Assembly: GCF_022631375.1 (NCBI RefSeq) | Contig: NZ_JALBGC010000003.1 | Coordinates: 868,001 to 932,000, forward strand | Reading direction: 5' to 3' | From: Hymenobacter cyanobacteriorum | GTDB lineage: Bacteria > Bacteroidota > Bacteroidia > Cytophagales > Hymenobacteraceae | DNA length: 64,000 bases | Shown: positions 25,660 to 34,188 of the stretch, in pieces | Position numbering within the stretch: the first letter of the stretch is position 1 | How the letters are laid out: the number at the start of each line of letters is the position of its first letter | Notes under the pieces: model-generated | The model's input: only the letters and a program-made list of their open reading frames with translations | Databases searched by the model: none | Told to the model about the DNA's origin: nothing | Program-made: the position numbers and the translations under genes

Positions 25660-27063
25660 TTAAGCTACTGCCGTCTTTGCTGGCTTCTCGGCCGCAAACA
25701 AGTCATCGGCCCAATTGAACCGGTCCGACGGCGAGAAAGCCCACGGCGCGCCGTTGTTCTCGATGTTGGAGAACATCACGTTCAGCGAGTTGGGCGCGGC
25801 CGACTCTTCCAGAACCAGGAAGCGGCGCATTTCGATGATGCTTTCCAGCGGGTTGATGTTCACGGGGCAGCTTTCGACGCAGGCGTTGCAGGTGGTGCAG
25901 GCCCAGAGCTCCTCGGGCGTCACTTTGCCGCGAAGCAGCGTGGCGTTGGCCAGGTCGGTGATGGGCTCGTGCTTGGCTTCTTCGCCGTACACGTTGGGGC
26001 GGAAGATGAGCGGCGAGTTATACTTCTCCTCCATCCGGTCGCGCGTGTCCATGATGATTTTGCGTGGCGAGAGCAGCTTGCCCGTCAGGTTGGCGGGGCA
26101 CACCGAGGTGCAGCGGCCGCACTCGGTGCAGGAGTAGGCGTTCAGCAGGTTGGTCCAGGGCAGGTCGTCCACATCCTTGGCGCCGAAGGGCGTGGGGGCC
26201 AGGGCCGAGCCGTCGGGAGCCGTCGGCGCGGGCGGCACCACGAAGCTGGGGTCCATCATGGCCTTCACCTCGTTGGTGATGCTTTCCACGTTCGAGAACT
26301 GGCCCTGCGGTACCAGCCGCGAGTACCACACGTTCGGAAACGCCATGATGATGTGGAAGTGCTTCGAGCTGGGCAGGTAGTTGAGGAACAGCAGGATACC
26401 GGTGATGTGAATCCACCAGCCCAGGCGCTCCAGCACATGCAGCGTGCCTTCGGCGGAAGGCAGCAGGCCCACCAGCAGGTTGCTCACCGGGAAAGTGCCG
26501 GGCAGGTCTTCGCCGCGTAGTTCGTGCAGTTTTAAATCGGCGGTGTTCATAAAGAACAAGGCCAGCATCAGCGCCACTTCGATGTAAAGGATGATGTTGG
26601 CGTCGAGCTTGGGCCACATCCGCAGCTCAGGGCCGCTGAAGCGCTTGAGCGGCGGGTTGCTATTGCGGCGCCACCAGAACGCGGCCACGGCCGCAATCAC
26701 CAGCGCAGCCAGGATTTCGTTGGTGGCCATCAGCACATCGTACACCGGCCCGAGGAATTTGAGCGAGCGGTGGAAGCCGAAAATGTTGCCGAACAGGCCG
26801 TCAATCACAATCTCAATTACCTCGATGTTGATGACCAGAAAGCCCACGTACACCACCAGGTGGAGCAGGGCCGGCGTCATGCGCTTGAACATTTTCTGCT
26901 GCCCGAAGGCCACCAGCAGGGTTTTCTGGAACCGCTCGGCGGCATTGCCGCTCATGTCGCGGTCGCGACCGACGAGGATGTTGGCCCGGATTTTCCGAAC
27001 CTGCCAGATGAAGAGGCCAAAGGCTGCGACCAGCAGCAGCGCAAAGAGGAGGGATTGCAACAT
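25660..27063 (-). CDS. Membrane-bound (Fe-S) oxidoreductase subunit with two 4Fe-4S clusters
   Basis: A 467-residue protein. The N-terminal half has about five membrane helices, with His residues (LLHLVVYVGF, HRSLKFLG) in heme-b positions as in HdrE/NarI-like subunits. The C-terminal half has two 4Fe-4S motifs, CTECGRCTSVCPANLTGK and CTTCNACVESCPVNINP. With the CCG protein downstream it forms an Hdr-like or Lut-like electron transfer module at the inner membrane. Such pairs are widespread in aerobic Bacteroidota and their donor is not established. The ATG at 27063 (MLQSLLFALLLV) starts the first helix. Confidence 0.87.
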   Translation of the reverse strand: MLQSLLFALLLVAAFGLFIWQVRKIRANILVGRDRDMSGNAAERFQKTLLVAFGQQKMFKRMTPALLHLVVYVGFLVINIEVIEIVIDGLFGNIFGFHRSLKFLGPVYDVLMATNEILAALVIAAVAAFWWRRNSNPPLKRFSGPELRMWPKLDANIILYIEVALMLALFFMNTADLKLHELRGEDLPGTFPVSNLLVGLLPSAEGTLHVLERLGWWIHITGILLFLNYLPSSKHFHIIMAFPNVWYSRLVPQGQFSNVESITNEVKAMMDPSFVVPPAPTAPDGSALAPTPFGAKDVDDLPWTNLLNAYSCTECGRCTSVCPANLTGKLLSPRKIIMDTRDRMEEKYNSPLIFRPNVYGEEAKHEPITDLANATLLRGKVTPEELWACTTCNACVESCPVNINPLESIIEMRRFLVLEESAAPNSLNVMFSNIENNGAPWAFSPSDRFNWADDLFAAEKPAKTAVA

Positions 27064-27165
27064 GCGGTAAAGGTAAGGCGGGAACGTTTGGGGCCGCAAG
27101 ATAGTCGGCATGCCTAACATATTTTAAAAAAGAAGTCATTCCTGCGACTTTTTTTGCGCGGGTTC

Positions 27166-27195
27166 TTGCGTCATTGCGCGGCGTTCGTACCTTTG
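27166..27195 (+). promoter_or_regulatory. Bacteroidota-type promoter for tRNA-Phe
   Basis: TTG, 19-bp spacer, TACCTTTG. The same TACCTTTG -7 box precedes tRNA-Pro(GGG). The tRNA begins 36 bp after the box. Confidence 0.75.
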
Positions 27196-27231
27196 CGGTC
27201 CCCAAAGCGCCTTCCGGAGCGGCGGGGAAAC

Positions 27232-27304
<73 letters not shown>

Positions 27305-27306
27305 CG

Positions 27307-27341
27307 AAAAACCCCGTTCCTGATTCAGGAACGGGGTTTTT
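27307..27341 (+). terminator. Rho-independent terminator after tRNA-Phe
   Basis: The 16-bp stem AAAAACCCCGTTCCTG/CAGGAACGGGGTTTTT with a 3-nt loop, ending in T residues. Confidence 0.94.
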
Positions 27342-27467
27342 GCTTTCCAAGACTAGTGTGGCAGTATCAAGGAAGATTATTCTAGTCAATAATCGTAGCA
27401 AGCGTGACTTCAGCATTCCTTCAGCATCGGGCGGCATCTTGGCCGCTCACCCTCGCTGAAGCCAGCC

Positions 27468-28220
27468 ATGAAGAAAATCCCCGAAGTCACGTTGCTGTTC
27501 TGGATAATGAAAATCTGCGCCACCACGCTGGGCGAAACCGCCGGCGACCAGCTGGCCCAGACCATGAAGGTGGGCTACGCCGTGAGTTCGCTCATTCTCA
27601 TCGGGTTTTTCCTGGCCACGCTGGCCGGGCAATTGGCGGCCCGGCGCTACATTCCGGCCCTGTACTGGGCCGTGATTCTGGCCACGAGCACGGCCGGCAC
27701 CACCATGTCGGACTACATGGACCGCACCCTGGGGCTGGGCTACGCCACCGGCTCGGCCATTCTAGTGGCCATTCTGCTCACCATTCTGGGGTTGTGGTGG
27801 CTGAGTGAAAAGTCGTTGTCGGTAACGGACGTGCAGTCGCGCAAAGCCGAGCTGTTTTATTGGGCGGCCATCCTGTTTTCAAACACGCTGGGCACGGCCC
27901 TGGGCGATTTCCTGGCCGATGATTCCGGGCTGGGCTTTGGCGGCGGGGCGCTGCTGATTGGCGGCGCGTTGGCCGTGGTGGTGGGGCTCTACTACTTCAC
28001 CAGCCTGTCGCGGGTGCTGCTGTTCTGGGTAGCGTTTGTGCTCACGCGGCCGTTTGGGGCCACCTTTGGCGACTTGCTAACGAAGCCGGTCGAGAAGAAC
28101 GGGCTGGGCTTCGGCACTCAGGGCTCGTCGCTGATTTTGCTGGGGCTGCTGGTGGCGCTGGTGGTATACGACTCGGTGCGCAAGCGCCCGGCGGCCGTGC
28201 GGCCCGAAACAATGATGTAG
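27468..28220 (+). CDS. Polytopic membrane protein with four internal repeats (COG4705-like)
   Basis: A 250-residue inner membrane protein with about eight helices built from four repeats of roughly 60 residues. Each repeat has an aromatic-Trp or Tyr-Trp helix, a motif of the type TLGxTxGDxL, and a Gly-rich entry to a second helix: LGETAGDQL (residue 21), AGTTMSDYM (76), LGTALGDFL (141), FGATFGDLL (196). The four conserved acidic residues (Asp27, Asp82, Asp147, Asp202) could line a pore. The family (COG4705, membrane-anchored, uncharacterised) occurs in many bacteria; substrate unknown. The TAG stop lies inside the left arm of an inverted repeat. Confidence 0.8.
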   Translation: MKKIPEVTLLFWIMKICATTLGETAGDQLAQTMKVGYAVSSLILIGFFLATLAGQLAARRYIPALYWAVILATSTAGTTMSDYMDRTLGLGYATGSAILVAILLTILGLWWLSEKSLSVTDVQSRKAELFYWAAILFSNTLGTALGDFLADDSGLGFGGGALLIGGALAVVVGLYYFTSLSRVLLFWVAFVLTRPFGATFGDLLTKPVEKNGLGFGTQGSSLILLGLLVALVVYDSVRKRPAAVRPETMM

Positions 28221-28275
28221 CGGTGCCATTCTTCGTCGGGTAGCTAACCGTCCCGACGAAGAATGGCACCGCTGC
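28217..28275. repeat. Inverted repeat supplying the stop codon of the four-repeat membrane protein gene
   Basis: GTAGCGGTGCCATTCTTCGT (and GGG beyond) pairs with the right arm ending GAATGGCACCGCTGC, with one G-T pair and an 11-nt loop. The TAG at 28218-28220 is part of the arm. It separates convergent genes and may terminate both. Confidence 0.85.
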
Positions 28276-28296
28276 AAATCCATTGTTATTAACAGT

Positions 28297-29496
28297 TTAC
28301 AGCAGCACCAGCTTTTGCACCGAGCGGGCCTCGCCTACCTGCACGCGCACCAGGTAGGTGCCGGCGGCTACGCCCGTGGCGTCGATGTTCACCAGGTGCG
28401 AACCGGCGGCTTTGGGGCCGTGGTCGAGCACGCGCACGGGGCGGCCCAGCAGGTCGGTGAGAACGACGGTGACTTCGGCGGCAGTGGGGGCCTGGTAGCT
28501 CAGCGTGGCCGGGCCGTTGGCGGGGTTGGGATAGAGGCGCAGGCCGAGGGCCGCGTCGTCGGCGGCGCGGGTGCCGAGCACGGTGCCGCCGGTGGCCGTC
28601 ACCTGCAGCGTGGCTACCTGCCGGCCCGGAATGGCCGTGAAGTCGGGACTGTGCTGAAGGCTGCCGTTGGCATCAGCCCCGGGGGCCGCGCCGGTGTTCT
28701 GCGGAATGATGTCGCTGGAGAAGAAGTCGCCGTCGGCATTGTTCTGCAGGCCGAAAAGCTGGAGCGCGCCGCCCGTGCTGGGCAGGCCCAGGCTGGCGCG
28801 GCTCATCGAAATTTCGAGGCCCGACGAGCCCGCCCCGCCGCCCGATGCGAAGCCGGGGTTAGTGGAGAGCAGCGAGCTGTTCCGAAACGCCACCACGGCA
28901 TTGGCAAACAGCGCGTATTGGCCCGTGGCCTGGGCCGTGCCGATGGTGACGGGCGCGCCCGTGGTCACGTTGGCCCCGGTGGCGTTGATGTTTTTGGTGA
29001 TGGCCGTGGCCGGGTTGCCGGCGCTGTACACCACGGCGTCGACCTGCACTTGGCCGGCCACGCCGTTGCCCTTCACGCCGATGGCAAAGTCGCCGGGCAG
29101 CTCCATTTTCGAGCTCACCAACTTGAAGGAAGTGATGGGGTTGCTAAGCGCGGGCATGGGCAGCGCGGTGCCCACCGGCACGGCCGACACGCCCGGCCGG
29201 GCCGCGTAAATCTGCAGCGAGTTGCGAATCTGGCCCAGTGTGGCGGTCGCGCCGTCGGTTTCCAGCGTGCCGGCCAGGAAGAAGTAGACGTTGGTAGCAT
29301 CGGCGGTAGCGTAGAAGGCCAGCAGGCCGGCATCGCCGAAGCTGTGGCGCTGGTTGTAGCGCCCGATGAGCTGGTAGCCGGTGCTGCTGATTTCGCTGGC
29401 ACTCAACGTGCCATCCACGGTAATGGCCTGGGCGTGGGTGGTGAGGGCGGTGGCGGCCAGCGCGCCGGCCAGGGCAAGGGTAAAGGTTCTTTTCAT
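28297..29496 (-). CDS. T9SS cargo protein with N-terminal beta domain
   Basis: A 399-residue secreted protein: signal peptide (MKRTFTLALAGALAATALTT, cleavage near THAQA), a DOMON-like/carbohydrate-binding-like beta domain of about 270 residues (ITVDGTLSASEISSTGYQLI, FYATADATNVYFFLAGTLE), and a type A sorting domain (LRLYPNPANGPATLSYQAP to ARSVQKLVLL). Export by T9SS to the surface or medium is expected. No catalytic motif is seen. The ATG at 29496 fits the signal peptide. Confidence 0.85.
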   Translation of the reverse strand: MKRTFTLALAGALAATALTTHAQAITVDGTLSASEISSTGYQLIGRYNQRHSFGDAGLLAFYATADATNVYFFLAGTLETDGATATLGQIRNSLQIYAARPGVSAVPVGTALPMPALSNPITSFKLVSSKMELPGDFAIGVKGNGVAGQVQVDAVVYSAGNPATAITKNINATGANVTTGAPVTIGTAQATGQYALFANAVVAFRNSSLLSTNPGFASGGGAGSSGLEISMSRASLGLPSTGGALQLFGLQNNADGDFFSSDIIPQNTGAAPGADANGSLQHSPDFTAIPGRQVATLQVTATGGTVLGTRAADDAALGLRLYPNPANGPATLSYQAPTAAEVTVVLTDLLGRPVRVLDHGPKAAGSHLVNIDATGVAAGTYLVRVQVGEARSVQKLVLL

Positions 29497-29613
29497 GGGA
29501 ATTGGGATGGGGATGAAAGTGAAAAATGAGGGCGTAGCAAGGGCTGCTCGGGCCCGAAAACCGGGCCGAGAGGGCAATAATCCGGGGCGCTTTGGGGCGC
29601 GGCTTGGCAGGAA

Positions 29614-31209
29614 CTAGGGCTTGGTTATCCGCAGGTTTTTGAAGGTGGCGGAGCTGTTATCGGCGAAGATGCCCCAGGAGGTGCGCGGGGCTTTGTAGAT
29701 GCGCACCGACAGCGCGGCCACGCCGTTGAGGTACACCACGACCACCGAATTTTCCTCCACGATGTCGACCGCGTAGTCGGTGTTGGGCTGCATCGGGAAG
29801 GGTACGTCGGCCACGGCTGAGGTGCCGGCGTTGAGGCCGGAGCGGTTCACGCGGTCGAAGCTGAAGCGGTTCTGGCCGGGCACGAAACGCAGGCTGTAGA
29901 ACTCGTTGGTGCCGTCGCAGGCCCCCAGCATAAAGCCGAAATCCTTGGCCGCCTGCGTGTAGGACACCGTGGCGCTCAACTTGAAGCGCGTGAGGTTAAT
30001 GGGTTGGTAGAGCACGTTGGCCAGCGGGCCGGCGGCCGGGCCGGTGAGGATGTAGGTGCTTGAATCGGGCCGGGCGGCGCTGGCGGTGCGGCTCACGCGC
30101 TGCAGCGGTTCGGGCTGGGCTTCGAGGTAGGTGCGCAGGGCGGGCACCATACTCACGGTGAGGTCGCCGGTGGGCAATTGGTTGAGCTGGTGCGTGACGA
30201 GGTTGCCGCCCCACCACCAGTTGCCGGTGTCGGTGTTGTTTTCGAGCCGGTTCACCCAGCCGATGAGGTAGCTTTTGCCGGTGACGGGGTTGTTGAGCAC
30301 GCGGGCAGCGTAAAGGCCGTTGCCGTCGAAACGCTCGATGCCGGAGGGCGCACTCCAGGGGCCGTTGGGCAAGGCACTTTTGCGGTAGTAGAAGTAGCGG
30401 GTGCCGGTGTCGGAATACGTGAGGTAGTAGGTGCTGCCGAGCTTGAACAGCTGCGGGCATTCCATCATGAAATAGCTGCTCGTGCCGCCGTCGTAGAGCA
30501 CGCCCTGGTAGGTCCAGGTCAGCAAATCGGCGGAGGTGTACTTCACCACCACGCCCCGCGAGTTGCGGCGGGCGGAAACCAGCATGGCGTACTGCCCGCT
30601 GGCATCGTCCTGATACACAAACGGGTCGCGGAAGTTGTCGTTCTCATCGAAGCCCTGGCCGGTGGGCACGTAGAGCGTGGCGAAGGCCGCGTTCTTGCTG
30701 AACTTCTGGTTGGGGGCGGGGGCGGTGGCCAGCATCACGCCTTCCTTGCGGCGGCCGCAGTTGTCGGAGTTGGGGTTGTGGCCGGTATAGAAGGCGTAGT
30801 AGGTGCCGTTGCGGGCAATCACGCTGCCCGTGCCGATGGCGCGGTCCTGCGCGCAGCTGCCGCTGGAGCTGGGCAGCAGCTCGCCGGCCGGCAGTTCGGT
30901 GTATTGGCGGAAGTCGTTGGTAGTGAAGCCGTACCAGGGGTGGCGCTGGTTGGTGGCGTCGTTCCACACGTCCTTCAGGTAGTAGATATACTGGGTGCCC
31001 GAGGCCGCGTCGAAGAAGGGCATCACGTCGCCCACGCCCGCGCCGTCGGCCACTTTGGGGAAGATGCTGTAGTCGCTGCGCTCGGCCGAAGGCGTGCATA
31101 CCAGCTGCACGCCGGGCTTGACGACGGGCGGCGTGGGCGTGGCCGGGTCGCTCTTTTTGCAGCCGGCAGCCAGCAACATAGCGGATAGGAAAAAGGGGCG
31201 AAGGGACAT
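29614..31209 (-). CDS. GH32-type glycoside hydrolase lipoprotein (fructan-related)
   Basis: A 531-residue lipoprotein (lipobox LAAGC). The five-bladed propeller motifs of clan GH-J are visible in divergent form: GDVMPFFDA with the likely nucleophile Asp, the transition-state stabiliser in FRDPFVYQDD, and the acid/base Glu in MMECPQLFK. A C-terminal beta-sandwich follows (residues about 380-525, ending FADNSSATFKNLRI). It is the last gene of the fructan locus. It would act on levan, inulin or an oligosaccharide, anchored to a membrane. It is only distantly similar to the neighbouring canonical GH32, which suggests a different linkage or endo/exo mode. A GTAGCG-type repeat separates it from the GH32 upstream. 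Confidence 0.82.
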   Translation of the reverse strand: MSLRPFFLSAMLLAAGCKKSDPATPTPPVVKPGVQLVCTPSAERSDYSIFPKVADGAGVGDVMPFFDAASGTQYIYYLKDVWNDATNQRHPWYGFTTNDFRQYTELPAGELLPSSSGSCAQDRAIGTGSVIARNGTYYAFYTGHNPNSDNCGRRKEGVMLATAPAPNQKFSKNAAFATLYVPTGQGFDENDNFRDPFVYQDDASGQYAMLVSARRNSRGVVVKYTSADLLTWTYQGVLYDGGTSSYFMMECPQLFKLGSTYYLTYSDTGTRYFYYRKSALPNGPWSAPSGIERFDGNGLYAARVLNNPVTGKSYLIGWVNRLENNTDTGNWWWGGNLVTHQLNQLPTGDLTVSMVPALRTYLEAQPEPLQRVSRTASAARPDSSTYILTGPAAGPLANVLYQPINLTRFKLSATVSYTQAAKDFGFMLGACDGTNEFYSLRFVPGQNRFSFDRVNRSGLNAGTSAVADVPFPMQPNTDYAVDIVEENSVVVVYLNGVAALSVRIYKAPRTSWGIFADNSSATFKNLRITKP

Positions 31210-31298
31210 GGGTGGGGTTGGTTTTCGGCGCGGGCGTGGGGCCTCACCCCCTGCCCCCCTCTCCGGTGGAGAGGGGGCACCGGTTCGGCGCGGGTAAT

Positions 31299-31376
31299 TG
31301 TAGCGTGGACTGTTAGTCCGCGCCGGGAAACGCAGAAGATTAGAGGCCAATTCGCAGACTAACAGTCCACGCTACA
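31299..31376. repeat. GTAGCG-GGACT inverted repeat supplying the GH32 stop codon
   Basis: The arms TGTAGCGTGGACTGTTAGTC and GACTAACAGTCCACGCTACA pair perfectly. On the minus strand the arm contains the TAG stop (31372-31374) of the GH32 gene. Confidence 0.9.
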
Positions 31377-32886
31377 TCTTCAGCAGCGGGCTGCTTAGCT
31401 GGTTGTACACCAGGTTCTGCACCGTCATGCCGGCCGCCGATTCGAGCCGGATGGTGGTGAAGGGCTTGCTAGGGAAGAACAGCTCCGTAGCCACGCTCAG
31501 CCCGCCATCGGCAAACAGCTCGACGGAGGTGGCGTCGAAAAACAGCGTCAGGTCCGCGCCGGGCGTGGTGGCCAGGCGGGGCGTGAGGTGCCGGCCGGCA
31601 AACTTGTCGCTGAAACCCATTGGTCCGGATTTACGGCGGTCGACGAAGTAATTTTTGGCTTGGGCGTCGTAGCCCAGGCGCAGCTCCTCGCCGGCGGCGT
31701 TGCTCAGCACCAGCGCGAAATCGCGCAGCTCGGGCGTGCTCATCTTCAGCGAGAACTTATCGCCGCTGAATTTCAACGGGCCGGTGAGGTCGGTTGATTT
31801 AGTAACAGTGAGCTTGCTCAGGGTTTGGGCAGGGCGGGCCAGCTTGGCCAGCTCCTTCACGGGCTGCGAGGTGAGGTAGATTTCGCTGCCCACCTGGCGC
31901 AGGCCCAACTCGCGCGGCAGGGTGGTGGCGTTGCGCCAAGGCGAGGTGGGCACCTGGTTGGCGTAGTCCCAGTTGCTCATCCAGCCCAGAAAAATCTTGC
32001 GCGCGCCGGTGTTGGCCCAGGTCACGCCGGCGTAGTTGTCGGGGCCGAAATCGGCCCATTTCGTCTTCTCATTCAGCGGCGTGAACTGGTGGCCGTTGAA
32101 GCTGCCGATGAAGTATTGGGTGCCCGAGCCGCCGTTGGGGCCGCCGGGGTTCAGGTTCACGATGAGCACCCAGTGGGTTTTGCCGTTGAGGGTGAGCGGG
32201 AACAAATCGGGGCATTCCCACACGCCGCCGTGCGCCCCCAGCTTCGCGCCAAACTCGCTTTCGCGGGTCCAGCTTTTCAGGTCCGCCGACGAGTAGAAGG
32301 TGATGCGGTCCTTGGTGGCCAGCGTCATTATCCATTTCTTTGCCACTTCGTTCCAGCTCACTTTGGGGTCGCGGAAATCCTGAATACCGGGGTTGGGCAG
32401 CACGGGGTTGCCCTTGTATTTCGTCCAGGTTTTGCCCGCGTCGAGGCTATAGGCCAGGCTCTGGTATTGGTGCTTGTTGGTTTTCTTTTTCTCCTCGGGG
32501 TCGTTGTGGTGGGTGAAAATGGCCACCATTGCATTCTTGCCGAAGCCCGCCGTGTTGTCCTTGTCAATCACGGCCGAGCCCGAAAAAATCCAGCCCAATT
32601 CATCCGGAAACAGCGCAATGGGCTGCTCCTGCCAGCTTAGCATATCGGGGCTGGTGGCGTGGCCCCAGTGCATGGGTCCCCAGGTCATGCCATCGGGGTA
32701 ATACTGGAAAAACAGATGATAGGTGCCCTGGTAATACACCATGCCGTTGGGGTCGTTCATCCAGTGCGCGGCGGGCGAGAAGTGGTAGCCGGGCCGGTAC
32801 TGCGGCGTGACCGGCGGCACGGGCGTTTGCTGCGCGTGGGCGAGGAGGCTAAGGCTAAGCAGGGCGGGCAGGAGGAGGCGTTTCAT
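31372..32886 (-). CDS. GH32 fructan hydrolase (levanase/beta-fructosidase)
   Basis: A 504-residue secreted enzyme with a signal peptide (MKRLLLPALLSLSLLAHAQ). The canonical GH32 motifs are complete: WMNDPNGMVYY with the nucleophile Asp, FRDPKVSW with the transition-state Asp, and WECPDLFPL with the acid/base Glu. A C-terminal beta-sandwich (residues about 365-500) completes the fold. It would release fructose from levan, inulin or sucrose by a retaining mechanism, in the periplasm or at the surface. It sits between the fructokinase and a second GH32-like gene. The frame is open far upstream into the fructokinase region, but the ATG at 32886 starts the signal peptide. Confidence 0.94.
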   Translation of the reverse strand: MKRLLLPALLSLSLLAHAQQTPVPPVTPQYRPGYHFSPAAHWMNDPNGMVYYQGTYHLFFQYYPDGMTWGPMHWGHATSPDMLSWQEQPIALFPDELGWIFSGSAVIDKDNTAGFGKNAMVAIFTHHNDPEEKKKTNKHQYQSLAYSLDAGKTWTKYKGNPVLPNPGIQDFRDPKVSWNEVAKKWIMTLATKDRITFYSSADLKSWTRESEFGAKLGAHGGVWECPDLFPLTLNGKTHWVLIVNLNPGGPNGGSGTQYFIGSFNGHQFTPLNEKTKWADFGPDNYAGVTWANTGARKIFLGWMSNWDYANQVPTSPWRNATTLPRELGLRQVGSEIYLTSQPVKELAKLARPAQTLSKLTVTKSTDLTGPLKFSGDKFSLKMSTPELRDFALVLSNAAGEELRLGYDAQAKNYFVDRRKSGPMGFSDKFAGRHLTPRLATTPGADLTLFFDATSVELFADGGLSVATELFFPSKPFTTIRLESAAGMTVQNLVYNQLSSPLLKM

Positions 32887-32897
32887 GCAGGTGGGGT

Positions 32898-32986
32898 TGT
32901 AGCGTGGACTCTGCGAGTCCGCGCAATCGTGAAGAGGTAGTAGTGCTTTCGCTTTCGATGCGCGGACTCGCAGAGTCCACGCTACA
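32898..32986. repeat. GTAGCG-GGACT inverted repeat supplying the fructokinase stop codon
   Basis: The arms TGTAGCGTGGACTCTGCGAG and CTCGCAGAGTCCACGCTACA pair perfectly and continue into TCCGCG/CGCGGA. The TAG stop of the kinase gene (32982-32984) is inside the arm. Confidence 0.9.
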
Positions 32987-33905
32987 GTTCGGCGGGCATG
33001 GCCGCGCCCATCAGCTCCCGCACGTCGGCTTCGCCGAAAGCTGGCGTGGCGCCTTGGTGCGTGGCCACCAGCGCCCCGGCGGCGCAGGCGAAGCGCAGGG
33101 CCGCCTCGGGCGCGTGGCCAGTGAGCCAGCAGCGCAGCAGCGCCGCCAGGAAAGCGTCGCCGCTGCCAATGGTGTCCTGCACTGCCACCGCCACGCCGGG
33201 GGCGCGGTAGAGCTGGCCGTTGGTCCAGAGCAGGGCGCCGTCGGCTCCGCAGGTGACGCACACGGCTTGCAGGTCGAAGCGCTGGGCCAGCCAGGGCATG
33301 GCGGCGGCCGGCTCGGTAGCGGCCCCGAACCAGTCCATGATTTCGGCCAGCTCGTGGTGGTTCATTTTCACCAGGTTGGCTTTGCCGAGCAGGTATTTCA
33401 CCACCTCGCGGGTGTAGTGCGGCGGGCGCATGTTCACGTCGAACACCTTGAACTTGGCGTTTTCGAGCAGACGGTAGAGGGTTTCGCGGGTGCCCGCCTG
33501 CCGGGCGGCCAAGCTGCCAAACACGAAGGCATCGGCGGTGGCCACGGCGGCTTCCACGTCGGCGTCGAAGTGGATGTAGTCCCAGGCTACGGGCTGCACA
33601 ATCTTGTAAGTCACCTCGTTGGCATCGTCCACGTTGGCTTTTACCACGCCGGTGAGGTGGGTTTTGCCCTGCTGAATGAGGTTGGTATCCACGCCTTTTG
33701 AGGCTACGAACTCGACCAGCTCGGTGCCCAGCTCATCGTCGCCCACACGGCTGATGAAGCGCACCGGCAGGCCCAGCTGGTGCAGGTGCACGGCCACGTT
33801 GAAGGGCGCGCCGCCCGGCTGCTTGCCGGTGGGCAGCACATCCCAAAGGATTTCGCCGAAGCAGGCAATGGTGGGCGACTTGGGGGCTTGAGGACTGAGG
33901 GACAT
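32982..33905 (-). CDS. PfkB-family sugar kinase, probably fructokinase
   Basis: A 307-residue kinase of the ribokinase/PfkB family. Motifs are CFGEILWDVLP at the N-terminus, GGAPFNVAVHLHQLG (PfkB signature 1), and DTIGSGDAFLAALL with the catalytic Asp (signature 2). It would phosphorylate fructose to fructose 6-phosphate with ATP in the cytoplasm, using sugar freed by the neighbouring GH32 enzymes and imported by the MFS porter. In the Bacteroides levan locus a fructokinase (BT1757) lies in the equivalent place. The TAG stop is part of an inverted repeat arm. Confidence 0.9.
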   Translation of the reverse strand: MSLSPQAPKSPTIACFGEILWDVLPTGKQPGGAPFNVAVHLHQLGLPVRFISRVGDDELGTELVEFVASKGVDTNLIQQGKTHLTGVVKANVDDANEVTYKIVQPVAWDYIHFDADVEAAVATADAFVFGSLAARQAGTRETLYRLLENAKFKVFDVNMRPPHYTREVVKYLLGKANLVKMNHHELAEIMDWFGAATEPAAAMPWLAQRFDLQAVCVTCGADGALLWTNGQLYRAPGVAVAVQDTIGSGDAFLAALLRCWLTGHAPEAALRFACAAGALVATHQGATPAFGEADVRELMGAAMPAEL

Positions 33906-33923
33906 GGTTGGCAGGGGTTTTTA

Positions 33924-34034
33924 GAACGTCATGCAGAGCGCAGCGAAGCAGCTCGCGTGGGTTAGTAACTTGATATCGAGCACGTCATTGATTAGTGGTG
34001 GCACGCGAGATGCTTCGCTGTGCTCTGCATGACG
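33924..34034. repeat. Dispersed inverted repeat, GAACGTCATGC family
   Basis: GAACGTCATGCAGAGCGCAG pairs with the right arm ending TGTGCTCTGCATGACG, with one mismatch. It lies between the MFS porter stop and the fructokinase start. Confidence 0.85.
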
Positions 34035-34188
34035 GTCTTGTATTGTTCAATTCATCACTCGATTATAGCCAACCGGCGCGGGCTGGCCGAGGCATTCCGG
34101 CAACATCGGGCGCGTCCCACCACTCACCAAAGTGCACGCCCAACGATAAAGTGCCCGAATGACCCGGCCAGCCCGGGCCGACCAGCGG

